Source: Martelella lutilitoris (GTDB lineage Bacteria > Pseudomonadota > Alphaproteobacteria > Rhizobiales > Rhizobiaceae). Taken from it: a stretch of 64,000 nt of DNA. A model generated the notes under the pieces. That model did not search any database. It saw nothing but the letters and a program-made list of their open reading frames with translations, and was not told the DNA's origin. Location of the stretch: positions 62,001 through 126,000 of the forward strand of contig NZ_VCLB01000008.1 in the NCBI RefSeq assembly GCF_005924265.1. The letters are read 5' to 3'. The position numbers and the translations under genes are program-made. Below are positions 10,586 to 18,600 of this stretch, piece after piece (the first letter of the stretch is position 1; each line of letters opens with the position of its first letter).

Positions 10586-10602
10586 TGCGTTTTGTCAAAT
10601 CT

Positions 10603-11769
10603 TCAGGCGGCGGCGCCTGCCTGTTTGCGGCGCCCGGCAATCTTCGCGAATGCCGCAATCGCCCGGTCGATGTCGGCCTCGGTCGTGTCCCAGCCAAGCG
10701 AGATACGCAGCGCGCCGAGACGCGGATCGCGCCCCATCGCTTTCAGCACATGGCTTTCGCCAACCTTGCCCGACGAACAGGCGGAGCCCGCCGAAAGCGC
10801 GATGCCTTCCAGATCGAAGGCAATCTGCCCGGTTTCCGCCTTCAGCCCCGGCAGGGTGAAGGCGGTGGTGTTGGGCACGCGGTCGCCACTGTCGCCATGG
10901 ATGATGACGTCCGGCGCGGCAGTCCGCATGCCGGCCTCCAGCCGGTCGCGAAGCGCGGCGATCCTCGCATTACGCTCGGAGAGATCGCTGGCGGCAAAGG
11001 CGGCCGCTGCGCCAAACCCGGCGATACCGGGAATATTCTCCGTGCCCGAACGGTGGCCCTTCTCGTGCCCGCCACCGCGTATGAGCGGCGTTGGCATCAG
11101 CGTTTCGCCGCGGGAGACCAACGCGCCCGCCCCTTTCGGCCCGCCGATCTTGTGGGCGGAGACGATCAGGAAATCCGCTTCCAGCGCCTCGAGCGAGACG
11201 GGTATGCGGCCGACCGCCTGCACGGCATCGACCACCAGAAGGCCGCCATGAGCATGCACGATCTTCGCCGCTTCGGCGACGGGCTGAAGAATGCCGGTCT
11301 CGCTGTTTGCCAGCATGATTGCGACCATCGGCAGGCCCGCATCGGCGTCATGTCTACGAAGCAAGTCTTCCAGCGCATCCAGCCTGACGACGCCATCGGA
11401 ACTGACCGGGATTTCCGTGCGCATGTCCGCAGGGAACCGACCGCCCTCATGGACAGCCGGATGTTCGATGGCCGAGACATAAAGTCCGCCGAGGCGAACC
11501 GGGCTCCGCCCCATGCGGAAATCCGGCGTCAGAACGGTATTCGCCGCCTCGGTCGCGCCAGCGGTGAAGACGACATGGGCGGGATCGGCGCCGACCAGTT
11601 CGGCCACCTGGCGACGGGCCTTCTCGATCGCGGCGCGGGCGGCGCGGCCCTCGCGATGAACAGATGACGGATTGCCGGCAAGATCCAGCCCCTCGAGCAG
11701 CGCGTCGCGCGCTTCCGGCAGAAGCTTCGCGGTCGCATTCCAGTCGAGATAGATCCTCTCAGTGCTCAT
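10603..11769 (-). CDS. sufS2: Cysteine desulfurase, IscS/NifS type (SufS2)
   Basis: PLP-dependent group I cysteine desulfurase, first gene of the suf operon. It has 388 residues, with the N-terminal IYLDWNATAKLL, a PLP lysine in VSAHKIGGPKGAG (near 205) and a flexible active-site loop SAGSACSSGK (near 328-337) holding the catalytic cysteine. The gene order sufS2-B-C-D-S-T-A is the rhizobial/Agrobacterium arrangement, in which this copy is called sufS2. Its role relative to the second desulfurase is not resolved by sequence. It is preceded by a promoter with overlapping iron-regulator sites. Confidence 0.93.
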   Translation of the reverse strand: MSTERIYLDWNATAKLLPEARDALLEGLDLAGNPSSVHREGRAARAAIEKARRQVAELVGADPAHVVFTAGATEAANTVLTPDFRMGRSPVRLGGLYVSAIEHPAVHEGGRFPADMRTEIPVSSDGVVRLDALEDLLRRHDADAGLPMVAIMLANSETGILQPVAEAAKIVHAHGGLLVVDAVQAVGRIPVSLEALEADFLIVSAHKIGGPKGAGALVSRGETLMPTPLIRGGGHEKGHRSGTENIPGIAGFGAAAAFAASDLSERNARIAALRDRLEAGMRTAAPDVIIHGDSGDRVPNTTAFTLPGLKAETGQIAFDLEGIALSAGSACSSGKVGESHVLKAMGRDPRLGALRISLGWDTTEADIDRAIAAFAKIAGRRKQAGAAA

Positions 11770-11869
11770 ATCGCCCCTAATTCGGCAGGCAATGGCGGCC
11801 TGCGACGCATTTTCCTTGAAATCCTTACGCGGCTTGCCCTATTTGAGCGCAGAACGAAATGACTTCTAT

Positions 11870-11886
11870 TTTCGAACAATTCTAAA
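11870..11886 (-). promoter_or_regulatory. Irr box (iron control element)
   Basis: On the minus strand the sequence is TTTAGAA-TTG-TTCGAAA, one mismatch from the perfect inverted repeat TTTAGAA-N3-TTCTAAA bound by Irr. It covers the expected transcription start of the suf operon, just after the -10, where a bound repressor would block initiation. Irr is stable under low iron in Rhizobiales and represses iron-consuming pathways such as suf. Confidence 0.75.
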
Positions 11887-11889
11887 CTG

Positions 11890-11918
11890 CTTGTAGGAAA
11901 GCTGAGCCAATTAGTCAA
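11890..11918 (-). promoter_or_regulatory. Probable sigma-70 promoter of the suf operon
   Basis: On the minus strand TTGACT (11913-11918) and TACAAG (11890-11895) are separated by exactly 17 bases. The promoter lies about 120 bases upstream of sufS2. The Irr box is immediately downstream and the RirA-type site overlaps the -35 and spacer. Confidence 0.55.
11903..11917. promoter_or_regulatory. Candidate RirA site (IRO box type, TGA-N9-TCA)
   Basis: TGA (11903-11905), nine bases, TCA (11915-11917): the symmetrical pattern described for RirA-bound IRO boxes. The motif carries little information by itself. What supports it is its position over the -35 of the suf promoter, where RirA repression is expected when iron is plentiful. 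Confidence 0.45.
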
Positions 11919-11976
11919 GTCAACGGGACTTGCGCAAGCGGTACGGAAAGTTTGAACCGATTTTTCCGGAGAGCCA

Positions 11977-12654
11977 ATGCCTGAAGTGATTTTCAACGGT
12001 CCGGCCGGTCGCCTTGAAGGCCGCTACCAGCCGTCCAAGGAGAAGAACGCCCCGATCGCCATCGTTCTGCATCCGCATCCGCGTTTTGGCGGGACGATGA
12101 ACAACCCGATCGTCTACGAGCTCTTCTACATGTTCCAGAAGCGCGGCTTCACCACGCTGCGCTTCAACTTCCGCGGCATCGGCCGCAGCCAGGGCGAATT
12201 CGACCACGGCTCGGGCGAGCTTTCGGATGCGGCGGCGGCGCTCGACTGGGTGCAGAGCCTGCATCCTGATTCGAAGACCTGCTGGGTCGCCGGCTATTCC
12301 TTCGGCTCGTGGATCGGCATGCAGCTTTTGATGCGCCGTCCGGAAATCGAGGGCTTCATGTCGATCGCGCCGCAGCCGAACATCTACGACTTCTCCTTCC
12401 TCGCTCCCTGCCCCTCCTCCGGCCTCATCATCCATGGCGATGCCGACAAGGTGGCGCCGCCACGCGACGTCAACGGCCTGGTGGAAAAGCTGAAGACCCA
12501 GAAGGGCATCCTGATCACCCAGAAGACGGTGACGGGCGCGAACCACTTCTTCTCCGGCAAGAACGAGGACCTGCTCGCCGAATGCGAGGACTATCTCGAC
12601 CGCCGCCTCGATGGCGAACTGGTGCCGGAGCCCGCGCCGAAGCGTATTCGGTAA
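11977..12654 (+). CDS. Alpha/beta hydrolase
   Basis: Soluble hydrolase of the dienelactone-hydrolase-like/UPF0227-type alpha/beta fold; the substrate is unknown. It has 225 residues. Near the N-terminus is HPHPRFGGTMNNP (about 29-41), the oxyanion-side loop. The nucleophile elbow is GYSFGSWIG (about 106-114, Ser the nucleophile), the acid Asp is in IHGDADKVAPP (about 152-162), and the histidine is in GANHFFSGK (about 187-195). The start follows CCGGAGAGCCA. It is divergent from the suf operon across 207 bases holding the iron-regulatory sites, so it may share that control; this is inference from position only. Confidence 0.88.
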   Translation: MPEVIFNGPAGRLEGRYQPSKEKNAPIAIVLHPHPRFGGTMNNPIVYELFYMFQKRGFTTLRFNFRGIGRSQGEFDHGSGELSDAAAALDWVQSLHPDSKTCWVAGYSFGSWIGMQLLMRRPEIEGFMSIAPQPNIYDFSFLAPCPSSGLIIHGDADKVAPPRDVNGLVEKLKTQKGILITQKTVTGANHFFSGKNEDLLAECEDYLDRRLDGELVPEPAPKRIR

Positions 12655-12708
12655 GCCGCAATAAAGTAGATGCGTGAAGCGGCCTGGCCTTTCCCGGCCG
12701 TTCGCATC

Positions 12709-13239
12709 TCAACGAGCGGCAACCATCTCGAAGCTGGTACAGACAATTCCTTTGATGGTCAGCGGCGCAATCTCGCGCATTCCGATTTTCCGCAGAACAG
12801 CAACCGAGGCCGTGTTTTCCGGCACGGCGAAGGCGATAAAGCGGTCGTCCAGGTCCTCTTCGAAAAACCACCGGGCGAGCCGTGCAGCCGCTTCCGTCGC
12901 ATAGCCCTTGCCCCATTCGGCGCGGATGATCGTATAGCCAAGCTCGGCAACGCCATGTGTTTCTTCGAAGCCGAAGCCGGCGCGCCCGAGAAAGGCGCCA
13001 TCCGAATTCCGGGTCAGCTTGAACTTGCTGTAGCCCTTGTCGGCAAATGTCTGGCGCCATTTGGCAATCTCGGATGTGGCATAGGCCTCGCTCCACACCA
13101 TACCGTCGCGAAACAGATAACGTTCTCCTTCCGGGTCTGAATGAAGGCCTGCCAGCAAGGCCGCGTCATCCGGAGCGAAAACGGAGAATGAAAGGCGTTC
13201 GCTTTCAGTGACTGGCGCGTCCGCCATGGGCTGTGACAT
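12709..13239 (-). CDS. GNAT-family N-acetyltransferase (RimJ/RimL-like)
   Basis: Acetyl-CoA-dependent acetyltransferase of unknown substrate. It has 176 residues. The pattern is that of the RimJ/RimL subgroup: an N-terminal sequence with PVTESERLSFSVFAPDD, a GYTIIRAEWGKGYATEA segment (about 103-119) that forms the acetyl-CoA pyrophosphate loop, and PENTASVAVLRKIGM (about 141-155). The ATG at 13239 is preferred over the GTG two codons upstream because GGAG lies 5 bases before it. It is convergent with the alpha/beta hydrolase. Nothing nearby identifies the target. Confidence 0.85.
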   Translation of the reverse strand: MSQPMADAPVTESERLSFSVFAPDDAALLAGLHSDPEGERYLFRDGMVWSEAYATSEIAKWRQTFADKGYSKFKLTRNSDGAFLGRAGFGFEETHGVAELGYTIIRAEWGKGYATEAAARLARWFFEEDLDDRFIAFAVPENTASVAVLRKIGMREIAPLTIKGIVCTSFEMVAAR

Positions 13240-13275
13240 GATCACTCCGTTCGAAACCTCTCAGGGCAAGTGGCG

Positions 13276-13566
13276 ATGAGATATGTTCATAAATACAGGT
13301 TGTTTATAAGCTGGATCATCATCAATGCGTTGCTTCCTTACATCTTTCACGAATGGCACCTCGTCACCATCGAAAATGCTATGTACCTGTCTCCGATTAT
13401 CATGATCGTCCTTCAGGTTCTCAACCTTGTTTTCCTGCGCGAAAACAGGCTGCTGCTCGTGCTTACGATATTGCTGAACCTGTTTGGCTTCGTGATGGTC
13501 GGGTACTTTTCAATCGTCTATGCGATCTACCCGCTCATCACCGTGGTCTTGCTGCCTCTCGTTTGA
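13276..13566 (+). CDS. Small hydrophobic membrane protein, unknown function
   Basis: A 96-residue protein I do not recognise. It is rich in Ile, Leu, Val and Phe, with three likely transmembrane segments (about 9-25, 37-55 and 62-88) and a short charged N-terminus (MRYVHKYR). Base composition is lower in G+C than in its neighbours. The ATG at 13276 has only a weak upstream site; a GTG two codons earlier is possible. It lies 87 bases before tyrS on the same strand and might share its transcript. It may be a real small inner-membrane protein, but coding has not been shown. Confidence 0.5.
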   Translation: MRYVHKYRLFISWIIINALLPYIFHEWHLVTIENAMYLSPIIMIVLQVLNLVFLRENRLLLVLTILLNLFGFVMVGYFSIVYAIYPLITVVLLPLV

Positions 13567-13652
13567 GAGCGACCGTTCGCAAACAGGTGCACAAACACAA
13601 AAAACCGTGCTAAAGCCCGCGCGTCCGCAATTCAGCAATCGAAGATAGATCC

Positions 13653-14906
13653 ATGTCGAAGTTCAAATCCGAGTTCCTGCACACGCTCACCGAGCGCGGT
13701 TTCGTCCATCAGATTTCCGATGAGACCGGCCTTGATGACCTTCTGGCCAAGGAGCAGGTGACGGCCTATATCGGCTTCGACCCGACGGCGCCATCGCTCC
13801 ATGCCGGTTCGCTGATCCAGATCATGATGCTGCACTGGTTCCAGAAGACCGGCCACCGGCCGATCTCGCTGATGGGCGGCGGCACGGGCATGGTCGGCGA
13901 CCCGTCCTTCAAGGACGAGGCGCGCAAGCTGATGACAGTCGACATGATCGAGGAAAATATCGCCTCCATCCAGCGGGTCTTCGCCAACTACATCGACTAC
14001 GACCGGGCCGAAAGTCCGGCCCTTATGATCAACAATGCCGACTGGCTGCGCGGTATCAACTACCTCGAATTCCTGCGCGATGTCGGCCGCCACTTTTCGG
14101 TCAACCGCATGCTCTCCTTCGAGAGCGTGAAGACGCGGCTTGACCGCGAGCAGTCGCTGTCCTTCCTCGAATTCAACTACATGATCCTGCAGGCCTATGA
14201 CTTCGTCGAGCTCTACCGGCAGACCGGCTGCCGGCTGCAGATGGGCGGCTCCGACCAGTGGGGCAATATCGTCAACGGCATCGATCTCGGCCACCGCATG
14301 GAAACGCCGCAGCTTTACGCCCTGACGGCGCCGCTTTTGACGACATCATCGGGCGCCAAGATGGGCAAATCGGCAAACGGTGCCGTCTGGCTCAATCCGG
14401 ACATGCTTTCAGCCTATGATTTCTGGCAGTTCTGGCGCAATACGGAAGACGCCGATGTCGGCCGCTTCCTGAAGCTCTACACGACGCTGCCGATGGACGA
14501 GGTTGCGCGGCTTTCAGCGCTTGGCGGTTCTGAGATCAACGAGGTGAAGAAGATCCTCGCCACCGAGGTGACGGCCATGCTGCACGGTCGCGCTGCCGCT
14601 GACGAGGCGGCGGAGACGGCGCGCAAGACCTTCGAGGAAGGCGCGCTTGCCGAAAACCTCCCGACCATCGAAGTCGGCAAGGCGGACATCGACGCCGGGA
14701 TCGGCATCCTCACGCTTCTGGTGCAGGCAGGTCTTGCCGGCTCCAACGGCGAGGCCCGTCGCCATATCAAGGGCGGCGCGGTGAAGCTCAACGACAAGGG
14801 CGTCTCCGACGAGCGCATGGCCGTTGACGCAGACGCCGTCACCGAAGACGGCGTGATCAAGCTCTCGCTCGGCAAAAAGAAGCACATCCTCGTCAAGCCT
14901 GCCTGA
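13653..14906 (+). CDS. tyrS: Tyrosyl-tRNA synthetase
   Basis: Charges tRNA-Tyr with tyrosine in the cytosol; essential. It has 417 residues, typical for bacterial TyrRS of the TyrS type. The HIGH-like motif is PSLHAGSL (about 48-55) within [12 protein letters not shown]. The tyrosine-binding region is [17 protein letters not shown] (about 190-206), the KMSKS-like loop is KMGKS (about 236-240), and an S4 RNA-binding domain covers about 350-415 ([12 protein letters not shown]). The start follows CGAAGATAGATCC. No T-box or other leader element was seen. Confidence 0.97.
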   Translation: MSKFKSEFLHTLTERGFVHQISDETGLDDLLAKEQVTAYIGFDPTAPSLHAGSLIQIMMLHWFQKTGHRPISLMGGGTGMVGDPSFKDEARKLMTVDMIEENIASIQRVFANYIDYDRAESPALMINNADWLRGINYLEFLRDVGRHFSVNRMLSFESVKTRLDREQSLSFLEFNYMILQAYDFVELYRQTGCRLQMGGSDQWGNIVNGIDLGHRMETPQLYALTAPLLTTSSGAKMGKSANGAVWLNPDMLSAYDFWQFWRNTEDADVGRFLKLYTTLPMDEVARLSALGGSEINEVKKILATEVTAMLHGRAAADEAAETARKTFEEGALAENLPTIEVGKADIDAGIGILTLLVQAGLAGSNGEARRHIKGGAVKLNDKGVSDERMAVDADAVTEDGVIKLSLGKKKHILVKPA

Positions 14907-15184
14907 GGGCGGCATCGGAAAGCAAAGGGCCCGCCGCGAAGATGGGCCTCACTGCCCGCGCTTCTGCAAGGGTTGCGTCCGGACCGATTATAGACGGGCC
15001 TGTCCTCACACCCTGCGTCATCCTCGTGCTTGAAACGAGGATCCAGGCCGCGCGGTAAAAGCTCGCCAAGAGTCTTGACCAATTCAGTCGCCAAGTCGCC
15101 TGGATGCTCGGATCAAGTCCGAGCATGACCCCGTGGGGACGGCCCGAAGAGGTTCCAACCTGCGTTTCCAGGGCTTTCCCAACG
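14907..15184. other. Intergenic region between tyrS and ndk
   Basis: No gene is supported. Most of the space is taken by the family 1 palindromic repeat (15017-15129), which is described separately. No clear terminator was found directly after tyrS. Confidence 0.5.
15017..15129. repeat. Intergenic palindromic repeat, family 1, copy 2
   Basis: Same layout as 8823-8923: a left arm GTCATCCTCGTGCTTG...GAGGATCCA (15017-15045) and an inverted right arm (15101-15129) that ends GAGCATGAC. Each arm can fold by itself. The right arm has diverged (ATGCTCGG in place of ATCCTCGG), with matching changes on both sides of its own stem (TGCTCGGA/TCCGAGCA), so pairing is kept. Confidence 0.75.
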
Positions 15185-15210
15185 AAAAAGCCCGCCAGAG
15201 CGGCGGGCTT
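15185..15210 (-). terminator. Terminator after ndk
   Basis: On the minus strand an AGCCCGCC stem pairs with GGCGGGCT across a 5-base loop and runs into TTTTT (AAAAA on plus, 15185-15189). It lies 26 bases after the ndk stop. Confidence 0.85.
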
Positions 15211-15235
15211 CTAAGACATCCAAAATCAATCAGCC

Positions 15236-15658
15236 TCAGCCGACGATCTCGGTTTCGGAGAACCAGAAGGCGATTTCGCGCGCTGCGGTTTCCGGAGCGT
15301 CGGAGCCGTGGACCGAATTCTCGCCCATGGACAGCGCGAAGGTCTTGCGGATCGTGCCTTCGTCGGCCTTTTCCGGGTTGGTCGCGCCCATGATCTCGCG
15401 GTTCTTCAGAACGGCGTTTTCGCCTTCCAGAACCTGAACGACGGTCGGGCCGGAGCACATGAATTCGACGAGCTCACCGAAGAACGGGCGCTCCTTGTGC
15501 TCGGCATAGAAGGCTTCCGCATCGCGCTTTGCCATCCACACGCGCTTCGAGGCGACGACGCGGAGGCCGTTTTCCTCGAATACCTTGGTGATGGCGCCGG
15601 TCAGGTTGCGCTTGGTGGCATCGGGCTTGATCATCGAAAAAGTGCGTTCAATCGCCAT
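15236..15658 (-). CDS. ndk: Nucleoside diphosphate kinase
   Basis: Transfers the gamma phosphate from ATP to nucleoside diphosphates and so balances NTP and dNTP pools. It has 140 residues, the standard length. The N-terminus is [18 protein letters not shown], and the phosphorylated histidine lies in [10 protein letters not shown] at residue 117. The frame is open further upstream, but the ATG at 15658, preceded by GAGGACGAATGAT, starts the conserved sequence. Single gene with its own terminator. Confidence 0.98.
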   Translation of the reverse strand: MAIERTFSMIKPDATKRNLTGAITKVFEENGLRVVASKRVWMAKRDAEAFYAEHKERPFFGELVEFMCSGPTVVQVLEGENAVLKNREIMGATNPEKADEGTIRKTFALSMGENSVHGSDAPETAAREIAFWFSETEIVG

Positions 15659-15771
15659 ATCATTCGTCCTCTGGCAAATTTCGTTTCGGGAAATTTGGCC
15701 GGTGTATAGAGGTGTTTGACGCAAAATGGAAGCATGTCCGGGAGCGGAATCTGCCGGAACGCATGGCAATT

Positions 15772-16440
15772 TCAGCCTTTCTCGACGAATTCGAGGCACC
15801 GCTCGAACCAGTGTGCCACCGGGTCATTCGGGTCAAGCAGGCCGGTATTGCCGGTCAGCGCCGCCCACTGGAAGGCGCAGAAGACGATATAATCGGCGAA
15901 AAGCGGCTCGTTTCCACCAATAAAAGGTTGGAATTTCAGCATGTTGCGGATCGGCGTGCACTTTTCGGGAAAGGCCGCGATCTCCGCCTCTCGCCCCGTC
16001 ACCACTTCCTCCAGCGTCGCGCCGAGGCGGGCCTCGCGGCTTTCCCGGAAATAGGCCTGATCCACCGGCGAGAGCATGTCGTGAATATGTTTGACAGCAA
16101 TGCGCGTCACGGCCGGATGCAGCGTCGAAAGTGCCCAGGCCTCGACAAAGCGCGCCATCGCCATCCCGCCCTTTCCCGAAAACAGTGACGGCCGGTCCGG
16201 ATAGGCCTGCTCCAGGTAGATGGCGATCGCGAAACTGTCTGAAATCAGCCGGTCGCCGTCCCGCAGGATCGGCACGATCTTGGAGAACCCGTTCTCGAGC
16301 TTCGGGATTTCGGTAAAGCCGACCGGCTTCTCCTCGAAATCCAGTCCCTTGTGTCTCAACGCCAGAACAACCTTCCAGCAATGCGGCGAAAAGGGCGCCG
16401 TCCCATCGGCGCCGCGAAGCGAATAGAGGATTCGGCTCAT
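15772..16440 (-). CDS. Glutathione S-transferase family protein
   Basis: Cytosolic glutathione-dependent enzyme of the GST fold, closest in appearance to the beta-etherase/LigE-like group; the substrate is unknown. It has 222 residues. The N-terminal thioredoxin-like domain (about 1-80) has [20 protein letters not shown], which begins with a Cys in the catalytic position rather than Ser or Tyr, and [10 protein letters not shown] as the glutathione gamma-glutamyl site. The helical domain follows to the end. The ATG at 16440 has AAGGAG 7 bases upstream, which decides the start over longer versions. It is divergent from the PfpI gene. Confidence 0.88.
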   Translation of the reverse strand: MSRILYSLRGADGTAPFSPHCWKVVLALRHKGLDFEEKPVGFTEIPKLENGFSKIVPILRDGDRLISDSFAIAIYLEQAYPDRPSLFSGKGGMAMARFVEAWALSTLHPAVTRIAVKHIHDMLSPVDQAYFRESREARLGATLEEVVTGREAEIAAFPEKCTPIRNMLKFQPFIGGNEPLFADYIVFCAFQWAALTGNTGLLDPNDPVAHWFERCLEFVEKG

Positions 16441-16595
16441 GGCATGACTCCTTGTTGTTGCTAGGCAGAATGTGCCGCACTGCAAAAAGTTTCAAGAGAC
16501 GCGCAGGCAACCATGGCCAGCGTAGTATGTGCATAATACCTGTGCGCCGGCCAATGCTGCTAGAATTGAGCCTCGTCATTTTTAAGGAGGAAGAA

Positions 16596-17165
16596 ATGGC
16601 AGCGAAGAAGATCCTGATGATCACCGGCGACTTTACCGAGGACTACGAGACCATGGTGCCGTTCCAGACCCTGCTCGCGGTCGGCCACACGGTTGATGCG
16701 GTCTGCCCGGGCAAGAAGGCTGGCGATACGGTCCCGACCGCGATCCACGATTTCGAGGGCGACCAGACCTATTCGGAAAAGCCCGGCCATCGTTTCGCCC
16801 TGACTGCGGATTTCGAGGCGACCGACCCTGCGGCCTATGACGCGCTTGTGATCCCTGGCGGGCGGGCGCCGGAATATCTGAGGCTTGACCAGCGGGTTCT
16901 CGACCTGGTGAAGCATTTCTTCGAGGCGAACAAGCCGGTCGCCGCGATCTGCCATGGCGCGCAGATCCTCGCCGCCGCCGATGTGCTGAAGGGCCGTCAA
17001 TGCTCCGCCTACCCGGCCTGCGCGCCCGAGGTGAAGCTTGCCGGCGGCGCCTATGCCGACATCGCCGTCACAGAAGCCGTGACGGACGGCAACCTCGTCA
17101 CCGCTCCGGCATGGCCGGCCCACCCGGCCTGGCTTGCACAGTTCATGAAGCTTCTCGACGCCTGA
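16596..17165 (+). CDS. DJ-1/PfpI-family protein
   Basis: Stress-related member of the DJ-1/PfpI superfamily, possibly a deglycase, chaperone or amidase; the exact activity cannot be read from sequence. It has 189 residues forming one flavodoxin-like domain. The family's nucleophile cysteine is in [10 protein letters not shown] (about residues 109-118), preceded by [15 protein letters not shown] (about 82-96), which contributes the PGGR motif. The start is fixed by AAGGAGG seven bases before ATG 16596. It stands alone, divergent from the GST gene. Confidence 0.9.
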   Translation: MAAKKILMITGDFTEDYETMVPFQTLLAVGHTVDAVCPGKKAGDTVPTAIHDFEGDQTYSEKPGHRFALTADFEATDPAAYDALVIPGGRAPEYLRLDQRVLDLVKHFFEANKPVAAICHGAQILAAADVLKGRQCSAYPACAPEVKLAGGAYADIAVTEAVTDGNLVTAPAWPAHPAWLAQFMKLLDA

Positions 17166-17243
17166 AATGCCCAGGCCGGCGCGACGCTATCCCTTTGACG
17201 CGCGCCGGCCTATACTGGCCAACGGGAGAACAGGGAGGAAACC

Positions 17244-17597
17244 ATGTGCAGACTGTTCATCGAGGCTGATCCGTCGCTTTGGGAGAGCGCCACGCGCTCG
17301 ATCCGTATCGACGGCATGGTAACGAGCGTCAGGCTGGAAAATTTCTTCTGGAACGTGCTTGCCGAAATCGGCGGCCGCGACGGGCTGGCCACCACGCAAT
17401 TGATCGCAAAACTCTATCACGAAGCCCTCGAGGCTGGTCACGACAGCGGCAATTTCACCTCGTTCCTGAGGGTTTGTTGCGGGCGCTACCTCGCGCTTCA
17501 GCTTTCCGGCGAGATTCCGAGCGGGCTGCCGATCGCCAGGCTCGACGCGCTTTCAATCCTTGAGCGCGAAAAAGAACGCCGCCGCGCCGTGGCATGA
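17244..17597 (+). CDS. Ribbon-helix-helix domain protein (RHH_4 type)
   Basis: Small protein of the Rhizobiales-typical ribbon-helix-helix family (PF13467-like), probably DNA-binding. It has 117 residues: MCRLFIEADPSLWESATRSI at the N-terminus, then an RHH fold (about 20-70) with RIDGMVTSVRLENFFW as the strand and first helix and LATTQLIAKLYHEALEAG as the second helix. A C-terminal tail ends in a basic run (REKERRR). The start follows GGAGGAAACC. A long inverted repeat (AGGCCGGCGCG/CGCGCCGGCCT) precedes it and may end the PfpI transcript. The regulated target is unknown. Confidence 0.8.
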   Translation: MCRLFIEADPSLWESATRSIRIDGMVTSVRLENFFWNVLAEIGGRDGLATTQLIAKLYHEALEAGHDSGNFTSFLRVCCGRYLALQLSGEIPSGLPIARLDALSILEREKERRRAVA

Positions 17598-17708
17598 GAC
17601 GATCCATCAGGCCGGCTGATATCCGCCATCGCATGTTTTCATGATGCGAACAACCAGGCTTGCACTATGATCGGGTCCTCCGTTCATCGCCACGCAAGAG
17701 CAGACCCA

Positions 17709-18221
17709 ATGTTGCAGCACTACCGCATGTTCGCCGCCTATAACGCCTGGGCCAATGCCTTGGTCTATGACGCGGCGGCGGGCCTTTCCGACGACGAACG
17801 CAAGCGCGATCTCGGCGCCTTCTTCCGCTCGGTCCACGCTACGCTCAACCATGTGCTTTACGCCGATCGGGTCTGGATGACCCGGTTTGAGGGCGGGGAT
17901 ACGGGTCCGGTCAAACTCGACACCATCCTGCACGATGATTTCGAAACGCTGCGGGAAGACCGCGCACGTGAGGACCGCAAGATCATCGCCTTCATCGACG
18001 GCATGGACGAGGCCCGGATCGCCGGCACGTTTTCCTATCAGCGCGGCGATCCGCCGGAAAGCCACACCGACCGGTTCGAGAAGACGCTCGCGCATTTCTT
18101 CAACCACCAGACCCATCATCGCGGCCAGGCGCACGCCATGCTGACCATGCTCGGCCAGCCATCGCTGGCGATCGACCTCAGTTATTTCCTGAGAAGCGAA
18201 GGCGGACGTCCGTTCGCCTGA
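17709..18221 (+). CDS. DinB-family protein
   Basis: Four-helix-bundle metalloenzyme-like protein of the DinB/DUF664 superfamily, often thiol-dependent transferases; the function here is unknown. It has 170 residues. The three metal-ligand histidines expected in the fold appear as SVHATLNHVLYADR (about 40-53) and HFFNHQTHHRGQAHAML (about 129-145). The start at 17709 (MLQHYRMFAAYNAWAN) fits the family; an in-frame ATG at 17667 would add 14 unconserved residues. Neighbours give no clear pathway. Confidence 0.82.
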   Translation: MLQHYRMFAAYNAWANALVYDAAAGLSDDERKRDLGAFFRSVHATLNHVLYADRVWMTRFEGGDTGPVKLDTILHDDFETLREDRAREDRKIIAFIDGMDEARIAGTFSYQRGDPPESHTDRFEKTLAHFFNHQTHHRGQAHAMLTMLGQPSLAIDLSYFLRSEGGRPFA

Positions 18222-18242
18222 GGGCGCGGACGGCTCGCGCGC

Positions 18243-18479
18243 TCAAGCGGCGAACCAGCCCTCGACCTTTTTCCTGTCGGGCAGACCGCCGGCGTGAACG
18301 AGCCTGCCGTCGATGGCGACGCCGGGCGTCGACATAACGCCGGCCATGGCGATCTCCCTTGGATCGGTGACCTTTTCCAGGCTCACCGCGACGTGCCTCA
18401 GAGCCGCCGCCTCTTCCACCAGCTTCGCCGTTGCCTCGCAACGCTTGCAGCCGGGACCATAGATTTTTACCGAAACCAT
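18243..18479 (-). CDS. Thioredoxin-like redox-active disulfide protein
   Basis: Small thioredoxin-fold protein of the redox-active disulfide protein 2 type. It has 78 residues, with a CKRC active site (about 11-14) directly after the first strand (VSVKIYGPG) and a conserved cis-proline segment (STPGVAIDG, about 51-59). The start at 18479 has GGAGG 5 bases upstream. It lies downstream of the arsR-permease pair on the same strand, a common association in which the small disulfide protein accompanies a COG0701 permease. The repeat 18493-18600 separates it from the permease. Its partner and substrate are not known. Confidence 0.8.
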   Translation of the reverse strand: MVSVKIYGPGCKRCEATAKLVEEAAALRHVAVSLEKVTDPREIAMAGVMSTPGVAIDGRLVHAGGLPDRKKVEGWFAA

Positions 18480-18492
18480 CATTGCCTCCCCA

Positions 18493-18600
18493 GCGCATCG
18501 GCCCGAAAACCGGAATTGATTTTCGGAAAGCATGATGCGTAGATTCAATATGCTAGAGCGTCCTTTGTGCGTCCGAATGGACGCACAAAGGACGCTCTAG
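18493..18600. repeat. Intergenic palindromic repeat, family 2, copy 1
   Basis: A two-part element. The left part (GCGCATCGGCCCGAAAA ... TTTTCGG ... GATGCGT, about 18493-18541) is an imperfect hairpin. The right part is a perfect inverted repeat with 22-base arms (18553-18574 and 18579-18600) and the loop GAAT. The permease stop codon (TAG, 18597-18599) lies inside the right arm. A degenerate second copy is at 40251-40353. Confidence 0.85.
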
